This document shows, one piece after another, positions 1 to 8,017 of a DNA stretch of 41,378 bases. Position 1 is the first letter of the stretch; the number at the start of each line of letters is the position of its first letter. A program made the position numbers and the translations under genes. The stretch is taken from positions 1 through 41,378 of the forward strand of contig CAJFTX010000061.1 of assembly GCA_904420075.1 (NCBI GenBank), in the 5' to 3' direction. This stretch comes from an uncultured Clostridia bacterium (GTDB lineage: Bacteria > Bacillota > Clostridia > Oscillospirales > Feifaniaceae). The notes beneath the pieces are model-generated. The model did no database searches. It was not told where the DNA came from and worked only from the letters and a program-made list of their open reading frames with translations.

Positions 1-495
1 GACATAGGTGAGATACCGCCAGGAGAGCACCTCGCCGCCGGTCTCGATCTCACCCGCCGCTCTGAGCGCCGCCTCGTCAACCCCCGCCCTTTGCATCTGT
101 GCCAAAATGAGCGGCTCCAGATCGGGCACCGGGGAGGAGAAAAGCGCCCGCGACAGGCGCTCTTCACCGAAGGCGAGCAGAGCGAAAAAAACTCCGAGGC
201 TGACCGCCCGCAGCCGGATCTCCGGCCACCGGCTCCGGGCATAGCGCAGGAGCTGCCGCAGCTCCGGTACCACCTGCCACGGAACCAGGCGCTCCGGCCC
301 CTCCCGGCGCGCGCCGTGTTCCGGCAGATCGATTGCCAGCACCGCCTCGCCTCTCGGGCGGACCAGCGCGGCGAAGCGCTCCGCCTCCTCCTTCTGCCCG
401 TACCGCCCGTGGAGATAGAGCCAGACGCAGCGCTCCGACGCCCCGTAGAGCACCGCGGGGACGCCGGACGGCAGAGAGAAAAATTCCGCTTTCAT
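1..495 (-). CDS. alpha/beta hydrolase, C-terminally cut by window edge
   Basis: The frame is open from an ATG at 495 to the window edge, giving 165 visible residues. Early residues contain LYLHGRYG, the usual oxyanion-hole HG strand of alpha/beta hydrolases. This is followed by AIDLPEHGARR, which matches the DLPGHG-type strand-loop. A nucleophile-elbow-like AVSLG lies near residue 100, where the family normally has GxSxG; the first Gly is Ala here. The His of the catalytic triad would lie beyond the edge. There is no signal peptide, so the protein is probably cytoplasmic. Its ATG overlaps the stop of the DUF188 gene as ATGA, indicating translational coupling as the last visible gene of a four-gene minus-strand run. 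The substrate cannot be predicted; a small esterase or acyl hydrolase is likely. Confidence 0.75.
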   Translation of the reverse strand, partial: MKAEFFSLPSGVPAVLYGASERCVWLYLHGRYGQKEEAERFAALVRPRGEAVLAIDLPEHGARREGPERLVPWQVVPELRQLLRYARSRWPEIRLRAVSLGVFFALLAFGEERLSRALFSSPVPDLEPLILAQMQRAGVDEAALRAAGEIETGGEVLSWRYLTYV

Positions 496-935
496 TCCAT
501 CTCCTCCTCGAGCAGCCCGCGCAGCGCCCGGATGAACGCTTCGTCCTGTCTTGCCTCGCGCCGTCCGGGCCCCCGGAGCCGCCCGCCCGCCGCGCGGATT
601 TTTCTGGCGGTGTGCCGGGCGAGCAGCAGCGCGTCGATGTTGTCGCCGGTGTAACGCAGCCCGTCCTGGTTCAGCGCCCGCGCCCGCCGCGCGAGGCAGA
701 GCGCCGCGAGCCCGTAGTCCTGGGTGACGGCGATATCCCCCGGACGCAGCAGATTCACAAGCGCGAAGTCCACGCTGTCCGCCCCCTTGGAGCAGGTGAG
801 CGTCTGCGCCCCCTCCCTCTCAATCCGGTGGGAGGTATCGCAAAGGATCAGACACGGGACTCCGTACTCCCGGGCGAGCGCCACCGCGGCGTCCACCACC
901 GGGCAGCCGTCCGCGTCGATCAGAATGCGCATCAT
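492..935 (-). CDS. YaiI/YqxD family protein (DUF188)
   Basis: The product is 147 residues, normal for the YaiI/YqxD (DUF188) family. Hallmarks visible are the N-terminal ILIDADGCPVVDAA strand with its acidic residues, then CDTSHRI, then GADSVDFALVN and the VTQDYGLAALCL segment. These Asp residues form a PIN/NYN-like acidic cluster, so a nuclease-like fold is expected, but the biochemical role of the family is not established. Two adjacent ATG codons (935 and 932) are possible starts. The start overlaps the stop of the preceding PII-like gene, and the stop overlaps the hydrolase start, so the gene sits in a tightly coupled operon. It is cytoplasmic, with no membrane segments. Confidence 0.9.
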   Translation of the reverse strand: MMRILIDADGCPVVDAAVALAREYGVPCLILCDTSHRIEREGAQTLTCSKGADSVDFALVNLLRPGDIAVTQDYGLAALCLARRARALNQDGLRYTGDNIDALLLARHTARKIRAAGGRLRGPGRREARQDEAFIRALRGLLEEEME

Positions 936-1276
936 TCCACCTCCGAAAAACTGGTCCGGTAGAGCGGGATCACGTTGATGACCGGCTCCTCGTAGGGATG
1001 GACCCGCTTTACCGCCTCCACCGTCCGGTCGACCTCCGCCGTACGGCAGGTGACCTCCACCTTCAGCTCCGGCTCGGAGCAGAGCTCCCCCTCTCTTCCG
1101 AGATAGGGATCGCTCCCCGGGAGCGGCCGCCAGCAGCCCGTCACCCGACTGTAGGAGAGGCAGCAGTCGTAGGCGCCGATGTGTCCGGCGTCCGACTCCA
1201 TGAGCGCCCGCTGCACCGCAGCGAGGTGGCTCTCCGGCAGAAAGATCTCGAGTTTACAGAATAGAAAGCGCTCCAT
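932..1276 (-). CDS. Stand-alone Nif3/YqfO-type PII-like domain protein
   Basis: The product is 114 residues and resembles the PII/CutA-like domain normally inserted within Nif3/YqfO proteins, here without the flanking Nif3 metal-binding halves. Visible family motifs are KLEIFLPESH at the N-terminus, the AGHIGAYDCC loop, the PGSDPYLGREG segment and the C-terminal HPYEEPVINVIPL. Such proteins form trimers, and the inserted domain is thought to be regulatory, but no ligand is known for the stand-alone form. The ATG at 1276 is preferred because GGAGG lies just upstream; a GTG at 1279 is possible. The start overlaps the upstream TGA (TGATG), so translation is coupled to the small coiled-coil gene. 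Confidence 0.8.
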   Translation of the reverse strand: MERFLFCKLEIFLPESHLAAVQRALMESDAGHIGAYDCCLSYSRVTGCWRPLPGSDPYLGREGELCSEPELKVEVTCRTAEVDRTVEAVKRVHPYEEPVINVIPLYRTSFSEVE

Positions 1277-1494
1277 CACTCCTCCTCCATCTCGTCGAGC
1301 AGATCCATGAGCTCGTCCACCTGGTCCTCAAGCTGTTCGTGCCGCTCGCCCCAGCGCTCGTGCTCCTCGCTCATCAGCTCTGCGGGTTCCAGCGCGTCGA
1401 GCCGCGCGAGCTGTTCCCGAACCGCCCGGAGCCGGTTTTGAAGCTGCTCGCGGCTCGCGGGCAGCTCTGCGGGGCGGCTAAATTGATCGGCCAT
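1276..1494 (-). CDS. Small acidic coiled-coil protein, unknown function
   Basis: This 72-residue protein is not recognised. It is almost entirely charged and helical: repeated Leu/Glu/Arg spacing (LQNRLRAVREQLARLDAL, then HEQLEDQVDELMDLLDEM) gives a clear heptad pattern from about residue 15 to the end. It ends in an acidic EMEEE tail. There is no signal peptide or membrane segment. The ATG at 1494 is supported by AAAGGAGG about eight bases upstream (near 1501-1509). It is the first gene of the four-gene minus-strand run, and its stop overlaps the PII-like gene start. A structural or adaptor role is possible, but nothing in the sequence fixes it. Confidence 0.75.
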   Translation of the reverse strand: MADQFSRPAELPASREQLQNRLRAVREQLARLDALEPAELMSEEHERWGERHEQLEDQVDELMDLLDEMEEE

Positions 1495-1593
1495 GGTATG
1501 TCCTCCTTTTTCAGATACTTGTCCTATTCTACCACAAAAGAGAGGGAAGATGCTATGTACCGCCGCACAGAGCGGCGGTCCGAGATTTTTCTG

Positions 1594-2976
1594 TTACAGT
1601 GTGAGCACCGACTCGCAGCAGCGGAAGTCCGTGTCAATGTTGTGGGCGATGAACCGCACTTTGAAATTGCGCGGATTACACATGACCTGAGTGCTGCCGC
1701 CGGAGACGTCCAGACTCTCCGGCACCACAAATTTGATACATTTGACCAGCACATCGCGACAGGTGGGGAAGTTGTGCGCAGGAATGGTGATCGCCTTCAT
1801 GCCGCGCTGATACTCCATGCCGGATTCATCCACCTCGGAGAGAAGGACGGCCAGAGCAACCCGTTTCCCGGGACAGACGTTTTTCACCGTTACATCCATC
1901 TGGATAATACGGCCCAGCGACTCGAGATAGGTGTCGCCCAGATCTACAACGACAGAGTCGGAGCAGCCGTCCACAGTCAGATCCGCCGGTACGGGACAGG
2001 ACTCCGGATTAACTACAACGTCGCATTCGACAGACACTGTAGGTTCTGGAAATACGACGAGATTACCCTCCGCGTCGGTATATTCAATTGACTCATTCAC
2101 CAGTTTGGTACCCGGATTCTGCCCGACGTGCCGCACGAAAAATTCCAGAGTGGCGCTCTCAGGGGAGGTGACACCCAGCTGTGCGATATTCCACCGCAGA
2201 GAGGTAGAGTCCAGCATGGTGGCGGTTCCCACAGAGGGATTTAGAATGCTGGTGATCACAAAGTCGGAGGTGACCTTCTCGTTGATCACAATATTGGTGG
2301 CGCCGGTTTTGGAGATATTGGCGGCGAGCTCTGCGAAGAGCTCCTCGAGCTCCGCGGCGTCGGGGGTGACGGCTACATGGGAGGCGCTGGGATCGGTGGC
2401 CCATTCGTCGAGCGTGTTGACATCCACGCCGTCAGAGCCCACGAGCCCGATGCAGTAGATAATGACTCCCTGTGCACGGGCCGCGGCGGCCACCGGTGCC
2501 GGGGGAGCGCCCGTTGTTGTGTTACCGTCGGTGAACATGACGATCACCTTTGCATTCGCGGAGCTCGGATCGAACAACTCAACCGCTTTGGTGAAGGCGT
2601 CGGCATGGTTGGTATTGCCGCCTGCGGTCAGAGCGTCCACTGCATTTTTCAGAGTGTCCACTGAGGTGATCATCTGGGTGTTTTGGACTGCGGTGTCGGC
2701 AAAACTGACGATACCGATATGGCTGCCGGAGCCGATCTCCCCGGCGGCGGTACCGCCGGTAGCCTCCGCGATGATGTCGATGAATGTTTTAGCGCCCGTT
2801 TTCATACTGGCGAGCGGCGCGCCCGTCATACTGCCGGAACGATCCAGTACCAGGGCGATATCGGTGGGATTTGTGATAATATCCGGGGCGGCGGTGAGTG
2901 CGAGGGTGACCCGAAGAGAACCGTCGCAGTCCATCCGGTCCGCGCTGAGAACCTTATTGGAATTTGTAATACCCAT
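1594..2976 (-). CDS. VWA domain protein with Cys-rich C-terminal domain
   Basis: The 460-residue product begins with MGITNSNKVLSADRMDCDG, then has a von Willebrand factor A domain at about residues 35-215. The MIDAS motif is complete: DRSGSM (DxSxS), a Thr in GGNTNHADAF, and Asp in MFTDGNT. The central part looks like an Ig/DUF11-type beta domain (residues about 215-330). The last ~130 residues carry several Cys (VECDVVVNPESC, FPTCRDVLVKC, DFRCCESV). There is no signal peptide, membrane anchor or LPXTG motif, so it is not an ordinary surface VWA adhesin. The ATG is chosen because GAAGGAGG lies eight bases upstream; a longer frame upstream to 3201 has only a TTG without a ribosome site. Metal-dependent protein binding is likely. 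A spore-surface or assembly role is speculation. Confidence 0.85.
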   Translation of the reverse strand: MGITNSNKVLSADRMDCDGSLRVTLALTAAPDIITNPTDIALVLDRSGSMTGAPLASMKTGAKTFIDIIAEATGGTAAGEIGSGSHIGIVSFADTAVQNTQMITSVDTLKNAVDALTAGGNTNHADAFTKAVELFDPSSANAKVIVMFTDGNTTTGAPPAPVAAAARAQGVIIYCIGLVGSDGVDVNTLDEWATDPSASHVAVTPDAAELEELFAELAANISKTGATNIVINEKVTSDFVITSILNPSVGTATMLDSTSLRWNIAQLGVTSPESATLEFFVRHVGQNPGTKLVNESIEYTDAEGNLVVFPEPTVSVECDVVVNPESCPVPADLTVDGCSDSVVVDLGDTYLESLGRIIQMDVTVKNVCPGKRVALAVLLSEVDESGMEYQRGMKAITIPAHNFPTCRDVLVKCIKFVVPESLDVSGGSTQVMCNPRNFKVRFIAHNIDTDFRCCESVLTL

Positions 2977-3008
2977 TGTATTACCTCCTTCTAGGGCGAT
3001 TGCCCTTG

Positions 3009-3019
3009 TATAGTCTATG
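3009..3019 (-). promoter_or_regulatory. Possible mother-cell sigma (SigK/SigE-like) -10 element
   Basis: On the minus strand CATAGACTATA matches the SigK -10 pattern CATANNNTA and lies 33 bases before the VWA start, leaving room for a short leader with its strong ribosome site. An AC dinucleotide about 15 bases upstream is a poor -35 match (16-17 expected). This is suggestive only. Confidence 0.3.
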
Positions 3020-3259
3020 TGCCGCGGCTGAGAGGTGACTTTAAGAGAGAGAGGCGGATATCGCTGGAATAGGAGTTCTATAGATTTAGAGAGAAATTTT
3101 TTGACCGGATCTGTGGACGGAGCGGAAGAAAGCAATTGCACAGCAATTTTTTGAATCTGTTTCCGGAAAGGAGGTACATCCCCTTCGAGCAGAGCGTTCA
3201 ACAGGATTGTGGTGTAAAAAGTGTGAAAACCCCCAGTTTATTTTGATTGATTGGACCTT

Positions 3260-3298
3260 AAAAAAGGGAGACGACACGTTTTCACGTGTATCTCCCTT
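3260..3298 (-). terminator. Rho-independent terminator
   Basis: On the minus strand GGGAGATACACGT pairs with ACGTGTCGTCTCCC around a GAAA-type loop, with one internal mismatch, followed by TTTTTT. It lies between the ABC-class ATPase and the VWA gene, so it ends the upstream minus-strand transcript. Confidence 0.85.
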
Positions 3299-3389
3299 CT
3301 CTATAAGCTATAAGTGAAAATAGAATTTTTAGAAACGTCCGCCGTTAAACCCTGCTATAGATCACTCCTTGAAAAAAATAAATACTCTT

Positions 3390-3745
3390 TTTTTCAAAGT
3401 GAGATCTATCTTTCTTATACAGCCGTCCACTTCTGCCGATAAAAATCCTGTGTAACGGTAGCTTTTCTTCGTATATTTACTGATTACCTCCTGGTGTTTA
3501 TCAGTGCAGAGAAATAAAATACCTTTCGCAGTATCATTGATTTACCGATAAATCGAATTTTTTCTTGGAATAAAAAATGGACGGCGGTTACAGGAGTGAC
3601 ACCTAGGGCGATCTTTTGTACCTCGTGTTCCAGCGGCTTTAATTTTCGGAGTAACGGCAGTAACTCATCTGTCGCCTGAGCATAACAGTTCTCCCTTTTT
3701 CTACCGGATTTTAATAAAGATAGCAGATGTTACCGCATGAGTAAT
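3390..3745 (-). pseudogene. Possible frameshifted gene remnant, unidentified
   Basis: This AT-rich gap after the ABC-class ATPase has two adjoining open stretches on the minus strand in different frames. The first, from about 3732, reads through KSGRKRENCYAQATDELL and GVTPVTAVHFLFQEK to a stop at 3484-3486. The second opens at about 3540 as INDTAKGILFLCTDKHQEV and continues through SYRYTGFLSAEVDGC to a TGA near 3390. Joined by one frameshift they would give roughly 110 residues of normal amino-acid composition. No start with a ribosome site is visible and no family is recognised. It may be a decayed gene or chance openness in AT-rich DNA. Confidence 0.3.
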
Positions 3746-3749
3746 GGAA

Positions 3750-5453
3750 TTACAGCCTCAGCCCCCGGCACCGGTCGAAACAGGCGAAGATCTCCTGCCG
3801 TCTCGGCCGCGCGAGAAAGGGGATGTTCGTGCGGCTCTCACAGAGCGCCGCGAGGCCCTGCCGTTCGATCAGCGCTTCCAGCTCGTCGACGATCTCCCGG
3901 AGCGTCCGCCTGCCGTCCAGAAGGTGCCGCTGCGCATAGAGTACGCAGTGACCGAGCGCAGCGGTCTGCTCGCCGTCGGTGAGCTGCTCAAGGTAGCGCA
4001 GGTCGATGGTCTCGCGGTTCAGTGAGACTCCATCCCGCCCGAGGGACTTGAGCTTCACCCGCTCGCCGCTGCGATACTCCGGCGAGGCCTTCGGCCGCCG
4101 GTCAAAGGCCGACAACTTCGCGGGGGTGAGCGGCGCCTCACGCAGAGGGAAGGCCTCCGCCTCCCGCTTTGCGAGCGCGGTGATCTCACGCGGCAGGTAC
4201 CGGTCCATCTGGATGACATGGTCGGCGATGTGGAAATAGGCGCCGGAGCTCCCCGCCACGAGAACGGTGGAGATGCCGTGCAGGTCATAGAGCTCCCGGA
4301 TCCGGTCAATGAAGGGGGTGATGGGCTCCATCTCCCGGTGGATGACCCGCTGCATCAGCTCGTCCCGGACCATGAAATTGGTGGCGCTGGTGTCCTCGTC
4401 GATGAGCAGCAGCGATGCTCCCGCCTCGATGCTCTCCACCACATTCGCCGCCTGGGAGGTGCTGCCGCTGGCGTCCTCGGTGGTAAAACGGACGGTGTCC
4501 TTCCCGTTTGGAAGGTCGCTAATAAACATCGAGATGTCCGTCTGACGAATGCTCCGGCCGTCCTCGGCGCGGATCTTCACGGCGGAGCTGTCGGTGACGA
4601 CGTACTCCCGGCCGTCCCCGGCGATATGGGGATAGACCCCGAGCTCCAGCGCCTCGAGCAGGGTGGACTTGCCGTGGTAGCCGCCGCCCACGATCAGGGT
4701 GACCCCCTTTTTGATCCCCATGCCGGTGAGCTTCCCTTTGTGCGGAAGTTCGAGCGTCACCCGGAGCTCCGCCGGTGAACAGAAGGGAACGCCGCCCTTC
4801 ATCGGTAGGGGGGAGACGCCGCTCGCCCGGGGGAGAATGCTCCCGTCCGCGACAAAGGCGCAGAGGCCGAGCTTAGGCAGCATCTCACGGATGTACTGCT
4901 GATCCTCCGCGAGATCGGCCACCGCCCGCAGCCGTTTTGCGTCCAGATTGCGGTAGAAAAGCGAGCTCTCCACGCACCGGGGCAGAAGCTCGAAGAGAAT
5001 CTTCTCAAGCTCCCGGGCGTTGATGGTCCGCCCGTTTGCGGGGAACCCCACCTCGAGCCGGAGCAGAATGTCGCCGGTGTTCGGGTCCAGGCGGCAGGCG
5101 GTCCGCTCCAGCACCTCCTGACAGCAGCGGCTGATCGCGATCAGTCCGCTCTTGCCCGAGCCCCTGGCCCGGAAGGAGGCCCCGCCCGCCTGCGCGCCGA
5201 ACCGGCGGACGAGCTCATCTTCGAGGGCGATCCGCCGGCAGGGGCTGCGGTACAGCTCCGGCGGGAAGGCCGCCTCCCGTCCGCCAATGTGGACGCTCAG
5301 CTTGGAGGGGGCGGCGAACGGGTCCCCCTGCACGTGGTCGATCGAGAGCACATAGCCCGGAAACTGGTAGGCGCCTTTGGTATCCTTATAGGCCGGATAG
5401 CCCCTCCGGTCAATCCGGGAGAGTAGATTTTTCAAATCGGTTGATGTCTGCAT
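3750..5453 (-). CDS. Predicted ATPase of the ABC class (COG3044)
   Basis: The 567-residue product matches the ABC_ATPase family (PF09818/COG3044). A glycine-rich Walker A, GGGYHGKST, lies near residue 255. A Walker B-like ASLLLIDEDTSATNF lies near 346, preceded by the STSQAANVVESIEAG segment in place of a classical ABC signature. The N-terminal part (about 1-230) is the family-specific region with the GDPFAAPSKL and FRARGSGKSGLIAI motifs. There are no membrane segments, so it is a soluble ATPase rather than a transporter. The ATG at 5453 is chosen because GGAGG lies eight bases upstream; an in-frame codon 48 bases further upstream lacks this. Function is unknown for the family. It is a single gene ending before an AT-rich gap. 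Confidence 0.9.
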   Translation of the reverse strand: MQTSTDLKNLLSRIDRRGYPAYKDTKGAYQFPGYVLSIDHVQGDPFAAPSKLSVHIGGREAAFPPELYRSPCRRIALEDELVRRFGAQAGGASFRARGSGKSGLIAISRCCQEVLERTACRLDPNTGDILLRLEVGFPANGRTINARELEKILFELLPRCVESSLFYRNLDAKRLRAVADLAEDQQYIREMLPKLGLCAFVADGSILPRASGVSPLPMKGGVPFCSPAELRVTLELPHKGKLTGMGIKKGVTLIVGGGYHGKSTLLEALELGVYPHIAGDGREYVVTDSSAVKIRAEDGRSIRQTDISMFISDLPNGKDTVRFTTEDASGSTSQAANVVESIEAGASLLLIDEDTSATNFMVRDELMQRVIHREMEPITPFIDRIRELYDLHGISTVLVAGSSGAYFHIADHVIQMDRYLPREITALAKREAEAFPLREAPLTPAKLSAFDRRPKASPEYRSGERVKLKSLGRDGVSLNRETIDLRYLEQLTDGEQTAALGHCVLYAQRHLLDGRRTLREIVDELEALIERQGLAALCESRTNIPFLARPRRQEIFACFDRCRGLRL

Positions 5454-5764
5454 CGTTGTTCCTCCATTGTTCTGCGCGGGATTACTTTGACAATAGTCCA
5501 TTTTTGAGGACTTGTCAAATACGGAAAAATCATGGGTGCGGATACTCTTTCAAAAGAGAGGCCGCAGTGAGCGGAACCATCCAAGAATACATTGCTTCAA
5601 GAGGCTTATCGGCTCGACATTCCTGCTTTGTGGAGGTATCATTTTTACGGGAGGGCACCCCGTCGCATCAAAAAAAGCCAACCAGTGGATACAACGGACA
5701 GAGTAAAAACCGTATAAATAGAGTGAAAGCGGCTTTCGAAAATAGGATGGAAGGAGGGGATAGT
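5454..5764. other. Divergent intergenic region, AT-rich
   Basis: These ~310 bases separate the ABC-class ATPase and the sigma factor. The sigma frame stays open back to 5441, but no ribosome site supports a longer sigma protein. A possible ECF-type promoter, ACAAC (5691-5695), 15 bases, then CGTATA (5711-5716), precedes the sigma gene; the spacing is one base short of the usual GAAAC-16-CGTA, so it is weak evidence for autoregulation. Confidence 0.35.
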
Positions 5765-6322
5765 TTGGAGGATAGAATACTCATCGATCTGTATTGGGCA
5801 AGAGATGAAAAAGCCATACAGGAGACTTCCACAAAATACGGGAGGCTGTGTTTTTATATTGCCAATAATATCCTTAGAAATACCGAGGACTGCGAAGAAT
5901 GTGTAAATGATACCTACTTTGCCGCCTGGAACGCAATCCCGGACAAACGTCCAGATAAATTGTCTGTATTTCTCAGCCGAATTACAAGAAATCTGGCGCT
6001 GAAAAAATATGAGTACCGTTCAGCGATCAAACGAAATCCGTCCGCAACCGTTTCGTTTGATGAGTTGGAAGACTGTGTGTCCGGCAGATACAACGTCGAG
6101 TCCGAGGTGGAGAATCAGCACATTGAGAGCGCCATTAACGAGTTTCTTTGGGGACAGGGAGTTGAAAAACGAAACATTTTTATTCGGCGCTACTGGTACT
6201 TTGATTCGATTGAGACGATTTGCAGCTACACAGGTTTTAGCCAGAGCAAAGTAAAATCTATTCTGTACGAAATGCGTCTGAAGTTACGAAAATACTTAGA
6301 GAGTGAGGGGATTGAAGTATGA
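5765..6322 (+). CDS. ECF-type sigma-70 family RNA polymerase sigma factor
   Basis: The product is 185 residues. Region 2 spans roughly residues 8-80 (DLYWARDEKAIQ, KYGRLCFYIANNIL, EDCEECVNDTYFAAWN). Region 4 is at the C-terminus (KRNIFIRRYWYFDSIETI, then GFSQSKVKSILYEMRLKL), where the helix-turn-helix would contact the -35 element. The TTG at 5765 is chosen because AAGGAGGGG at 5751-5759 is correctly spaced; an in-frame ATG at 5747 lies before that site. The stop overlaps the next gene's start as ATGA, typical of a sigma/anti-sigma pair. Base composition is AT-richer than the flanking housekeeping genes, which fits horizontal acquisition. The signal sensed is unknown. Confidence 0.9.
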   Translation: MEDRILIDLYWARDEKAIQETSTKYGRLCFYIANNILRNTEDCEECVNDTYFAAWNAIPDKRPDKLSVFLSRITRNLALKKYEYRSAIKRNPSATVSFDELEDCVSGRYNVESEVENQHIESAINEFLWGQGVEKRNIFIRRYWYFDSIETICSYTGFSQSKVKSILYEMRLKLRKYLESEGIEV

Positions 6323-6933
6323 AAAAAGAGCAGCTTTCAGAGCGGATTGGGAACATAGATGACAGACTGATTCAGCAGGCGGAGCATCTTCCAAACTATG
6401 CGCGTCGGCACCGTCAAAAAGGGATCAGACGGCTGTCTGCGATAGCTGCAGTTTTTGCGCTGATGGTATGTAGCTTTGGGATCGGCGCGTTCGCATTTGC
6501 AAAAGAAACCGTTGTGGAAGTTCCAGTTGAACAGGAGAAAATTGTCCTCGATGAGATTGGTCTGACGGTTATTTTGCCGGACGAATGGAAGGGAAAGTAC
6601 GGCGTGGAAATGAATGCGGATGGGACGGGATGTGCGCTATACGTCAAGGATGTCCATGAGGGGAGTGGAGAGTGGGCAGGCGCAGGATATTTATTCTGGA
6701 TTGGGAAAGCGTCTTCGGATCGGCCTCTGACTCCGGAGGAGCTGTATGAATGGTCCGCAGCTCCCTGTATCTATCTTTTCTCCACCGCGGAGGATACGTA
6801 TATTCTGGAGAAGCATAGCGACATCCAGTACAATCCCAATAATCCGGAGGAGAAAGAACTCTATCTGTCTATGAGTCGGCAGATTCAGGAGATTTCATTT
6901 CAGATCGACAACCCCGCCGTTATTGGGGAATAG
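6319..6933 (+). CDS. Membrane protein partner of ECF sigma, putative anti-sigma
   Basis: The 204-residue product has a short cytoplasmic N-terminus (about residues 1-38, basic, with KKEQLSERIGNIDDRLIQQA), one membrane segment at about 40-60 (LSAIAAVFALMVCSFGIGAF) and an extracytoplasmic domain of about 140 residues. This is the layout of membrane anti-sigma factors encoded with ECF sigma genes in Clostridia, often with DUF4367- or DUF4179-like outer domains. The outer domain begins LDEIGLTVILPDEWKGKYG and is not assigned with certainty. The gene overlaps the sigma stop by four bases, so the two are coupled. The anti-sigma role is inferred from position and topology rather than from a recognised zinc-finger domain. 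Confidence 0.75.
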   Translation: MKKEQLSERIGNIDDRLIQQAEHLPNYARRHRQKGIRRLSAIAAVFALMVCSFGIGAFAFAKETVVEVPVEQEKIVLDEIGLTVILPDEWKGKYGVEMNADGTGCALYVKDVHEGSGEWAGAGYLFWIGKASSDRPLTPEELYEWSAAPCIYLFSTAEDTYILEKHSDIQYNPNNPEEKELYLSMSRQIQEISFQIDNPAVIGE

Positions 6934-6947
6934 AGTTGCTGAGATAA

Positions 6948-6987
6948 GACGGGGAGGAAGCGCTGGTTTCAGCGCTTCCTCCCCGTC
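6948..6987 (+). terminator. Perfect 17-bp hairpin after sigma operon
   Basis: Bases 6948-6964 and 6971-6987 are exact inverted repeats (core GGGGAGGAAGCGCT) around a six-base loop, 15 bases after the membrane-protein stop. There is no T-tract, so it may be a Rho-assisted terminator or a transcript-stabilising hairpin. The rest of 6988-7209 shows nothing recognisable. Confidence 0.6.
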
Positions 6988-7209
6988 CCATTGGATTATG
7001 TGAAACAGCAGATCTGGTTGGCAAGTTCAGAGGAAAATGTTGCAACAGATTGCCAATAGCAATATGATTTCGCAGACTCTCAGCCGTAGCCAGATGGCCT
7101 GATTTGAGAAATTCTCTGAAAATTAGTTATTTGTTCATTTTTGATGCCTATCTTTTCCTCAAGAGCTTGGGTAGAATGATCGACCATACAGAGGAGGCGG
7201 AAGTCCGTT

Positions 7210-7848
7210 ATGATCGATTATCGTGAAGCAAACGCGAAAGACTTCAATCGCATTGCTAAATTATCTGCGCAGTCATTTGAAAACTATCCGTATTTTGATT
7301 GTACCTTTCGACATGCATTCAAAGATGATGATTCCTACAGCGCCTATATGGAAAAGCTGCACCGCGTGAATATTAAGGCAAATGCCGCGCAGAACAAGTG
7401 CTTTGTGGGAACCAAAGACGGGAAAATCGTTTCCGCGGCGCTGCTACAGGATCCGACGACAAAAAAGGCCACAGTTGAGGATTATGTGAAAGCAGGGGGT
7501 CTGAGCCTGGTCTTTCCGGTGGGATTTTCCAAAATCTTGAATTTCTTTCATTTTTCTGAGGATGCACGTGCAGACTGTGACCAGAAACATCCGTCCGCGT
7601 GGTATCTCGAAGTCCTGGCTGTGGACGATTCCATGAAGGGCCGTGGACTGGGGAGCAGTATGTTGCAAGACTGCCTAATTCCTTACGTTCAAAATCAAGG
7701 TGGCCAAGAGCTTACGCTGATCACCAACACAGAAGGAAACCGCAAATTTTATGCAAAAAATGGATTCCGGGAGTTTTCCGAGCGTACACTGGAACAAAAC
7801 GGTCAAAAGATCGGAAATTGGAGTTTCTGTCTGAAGGTTCAGGGATAA
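7210..7848 (+). CDS. GNAT family N-acetyltransferase
   Basis: The 212-residue protein begins IDYREANAKDFNRIAKL, the usual first strand and helix of GNAT enzymes. The acetyl-CoA pyrophosphate loop is at about 138-150 (VDDSMKGRGLGSSML, the RGxG type), preceded by the WYLEVLAV strand. The LITNTEGNRKFYAKNGF segment is the typical motif B with its Asn and Tyr near the C-terminus. It is cytoplasmic and would transfer an acetyl group from acetyl-CoA to an unknown amine. The ATG at 7210 follows GGAGGCGG. The composition is AT-richer than the housekeeping genes, like the adjacent sigma pair. A TAGAAT at 7172-7177 could be its -10 element, without a good -35. Confidence 0.9.
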   Translation: MIDYREANAKDFNRIAKLSAQSFENYPYFDCTFRHAFKDDDSYSAYMEKLHRVNIKANAAQNKCFVGTKDGKIVSAALLQDPTTKKATVEDYVKAGGLSLVFPVGFSKILNFFHFSEDARADCDQKHPSAWYLEVLAVDDSMKGRGLGSSMLQDCLIPYVQNQGGQELTLITNTEGNRKFYAKNGFREFSERTLEQNGQKIGNWSFCLKVQG

Positions 7849-7973
7849 CTATCGTCAGATATGGCGCAGGTTCTCCGCGCAGGCAATAGAGGGAATACGG
7901 CCGGCTCCTGTTTAGAGGTTCTCCGGGGGCCAAATACCCGATTTATCCGGCATTGCGATTGTCCACAGGGCAA

Positions 7974-8012
7974 TAAAAATGAGCCCCACACGCGACTTGT
8001 GTGTCGGGGCTC
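7974..8012 (-). terminator. Terminator of tRNA-Pro
   Basis: Downstream of the tRNA on the minus strand, GAGCCCC (from 8012) pairs with GGGGCTC (to 7981), with a partial inner stem, followed by ATTTTTATT. It is well placed to end the tRNA transcript a few bases after CCA. Confidence 0.85.
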
Positions 8013-8017
8013 TCGAT

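Noticed and set aside
2977-3201. N-terminal extension of the VWA protein to a TTG at 3201
   Set aside because: No ribosome site there, while a strong GAAGGAGG precedes the ATG at 2976.
3086-3277. 63-residue minus-strand frame upstream of the VWA gene
   Set aside because: No ribosome site and it overlaps the terminator; composition is not convincing.
3281-3290. CACGTG core inside the 3260-3298 hairpin as a second parS
   Set aside because: Flanks do not match TGTTN/NAACA; the sequence is better explained as a terminator.
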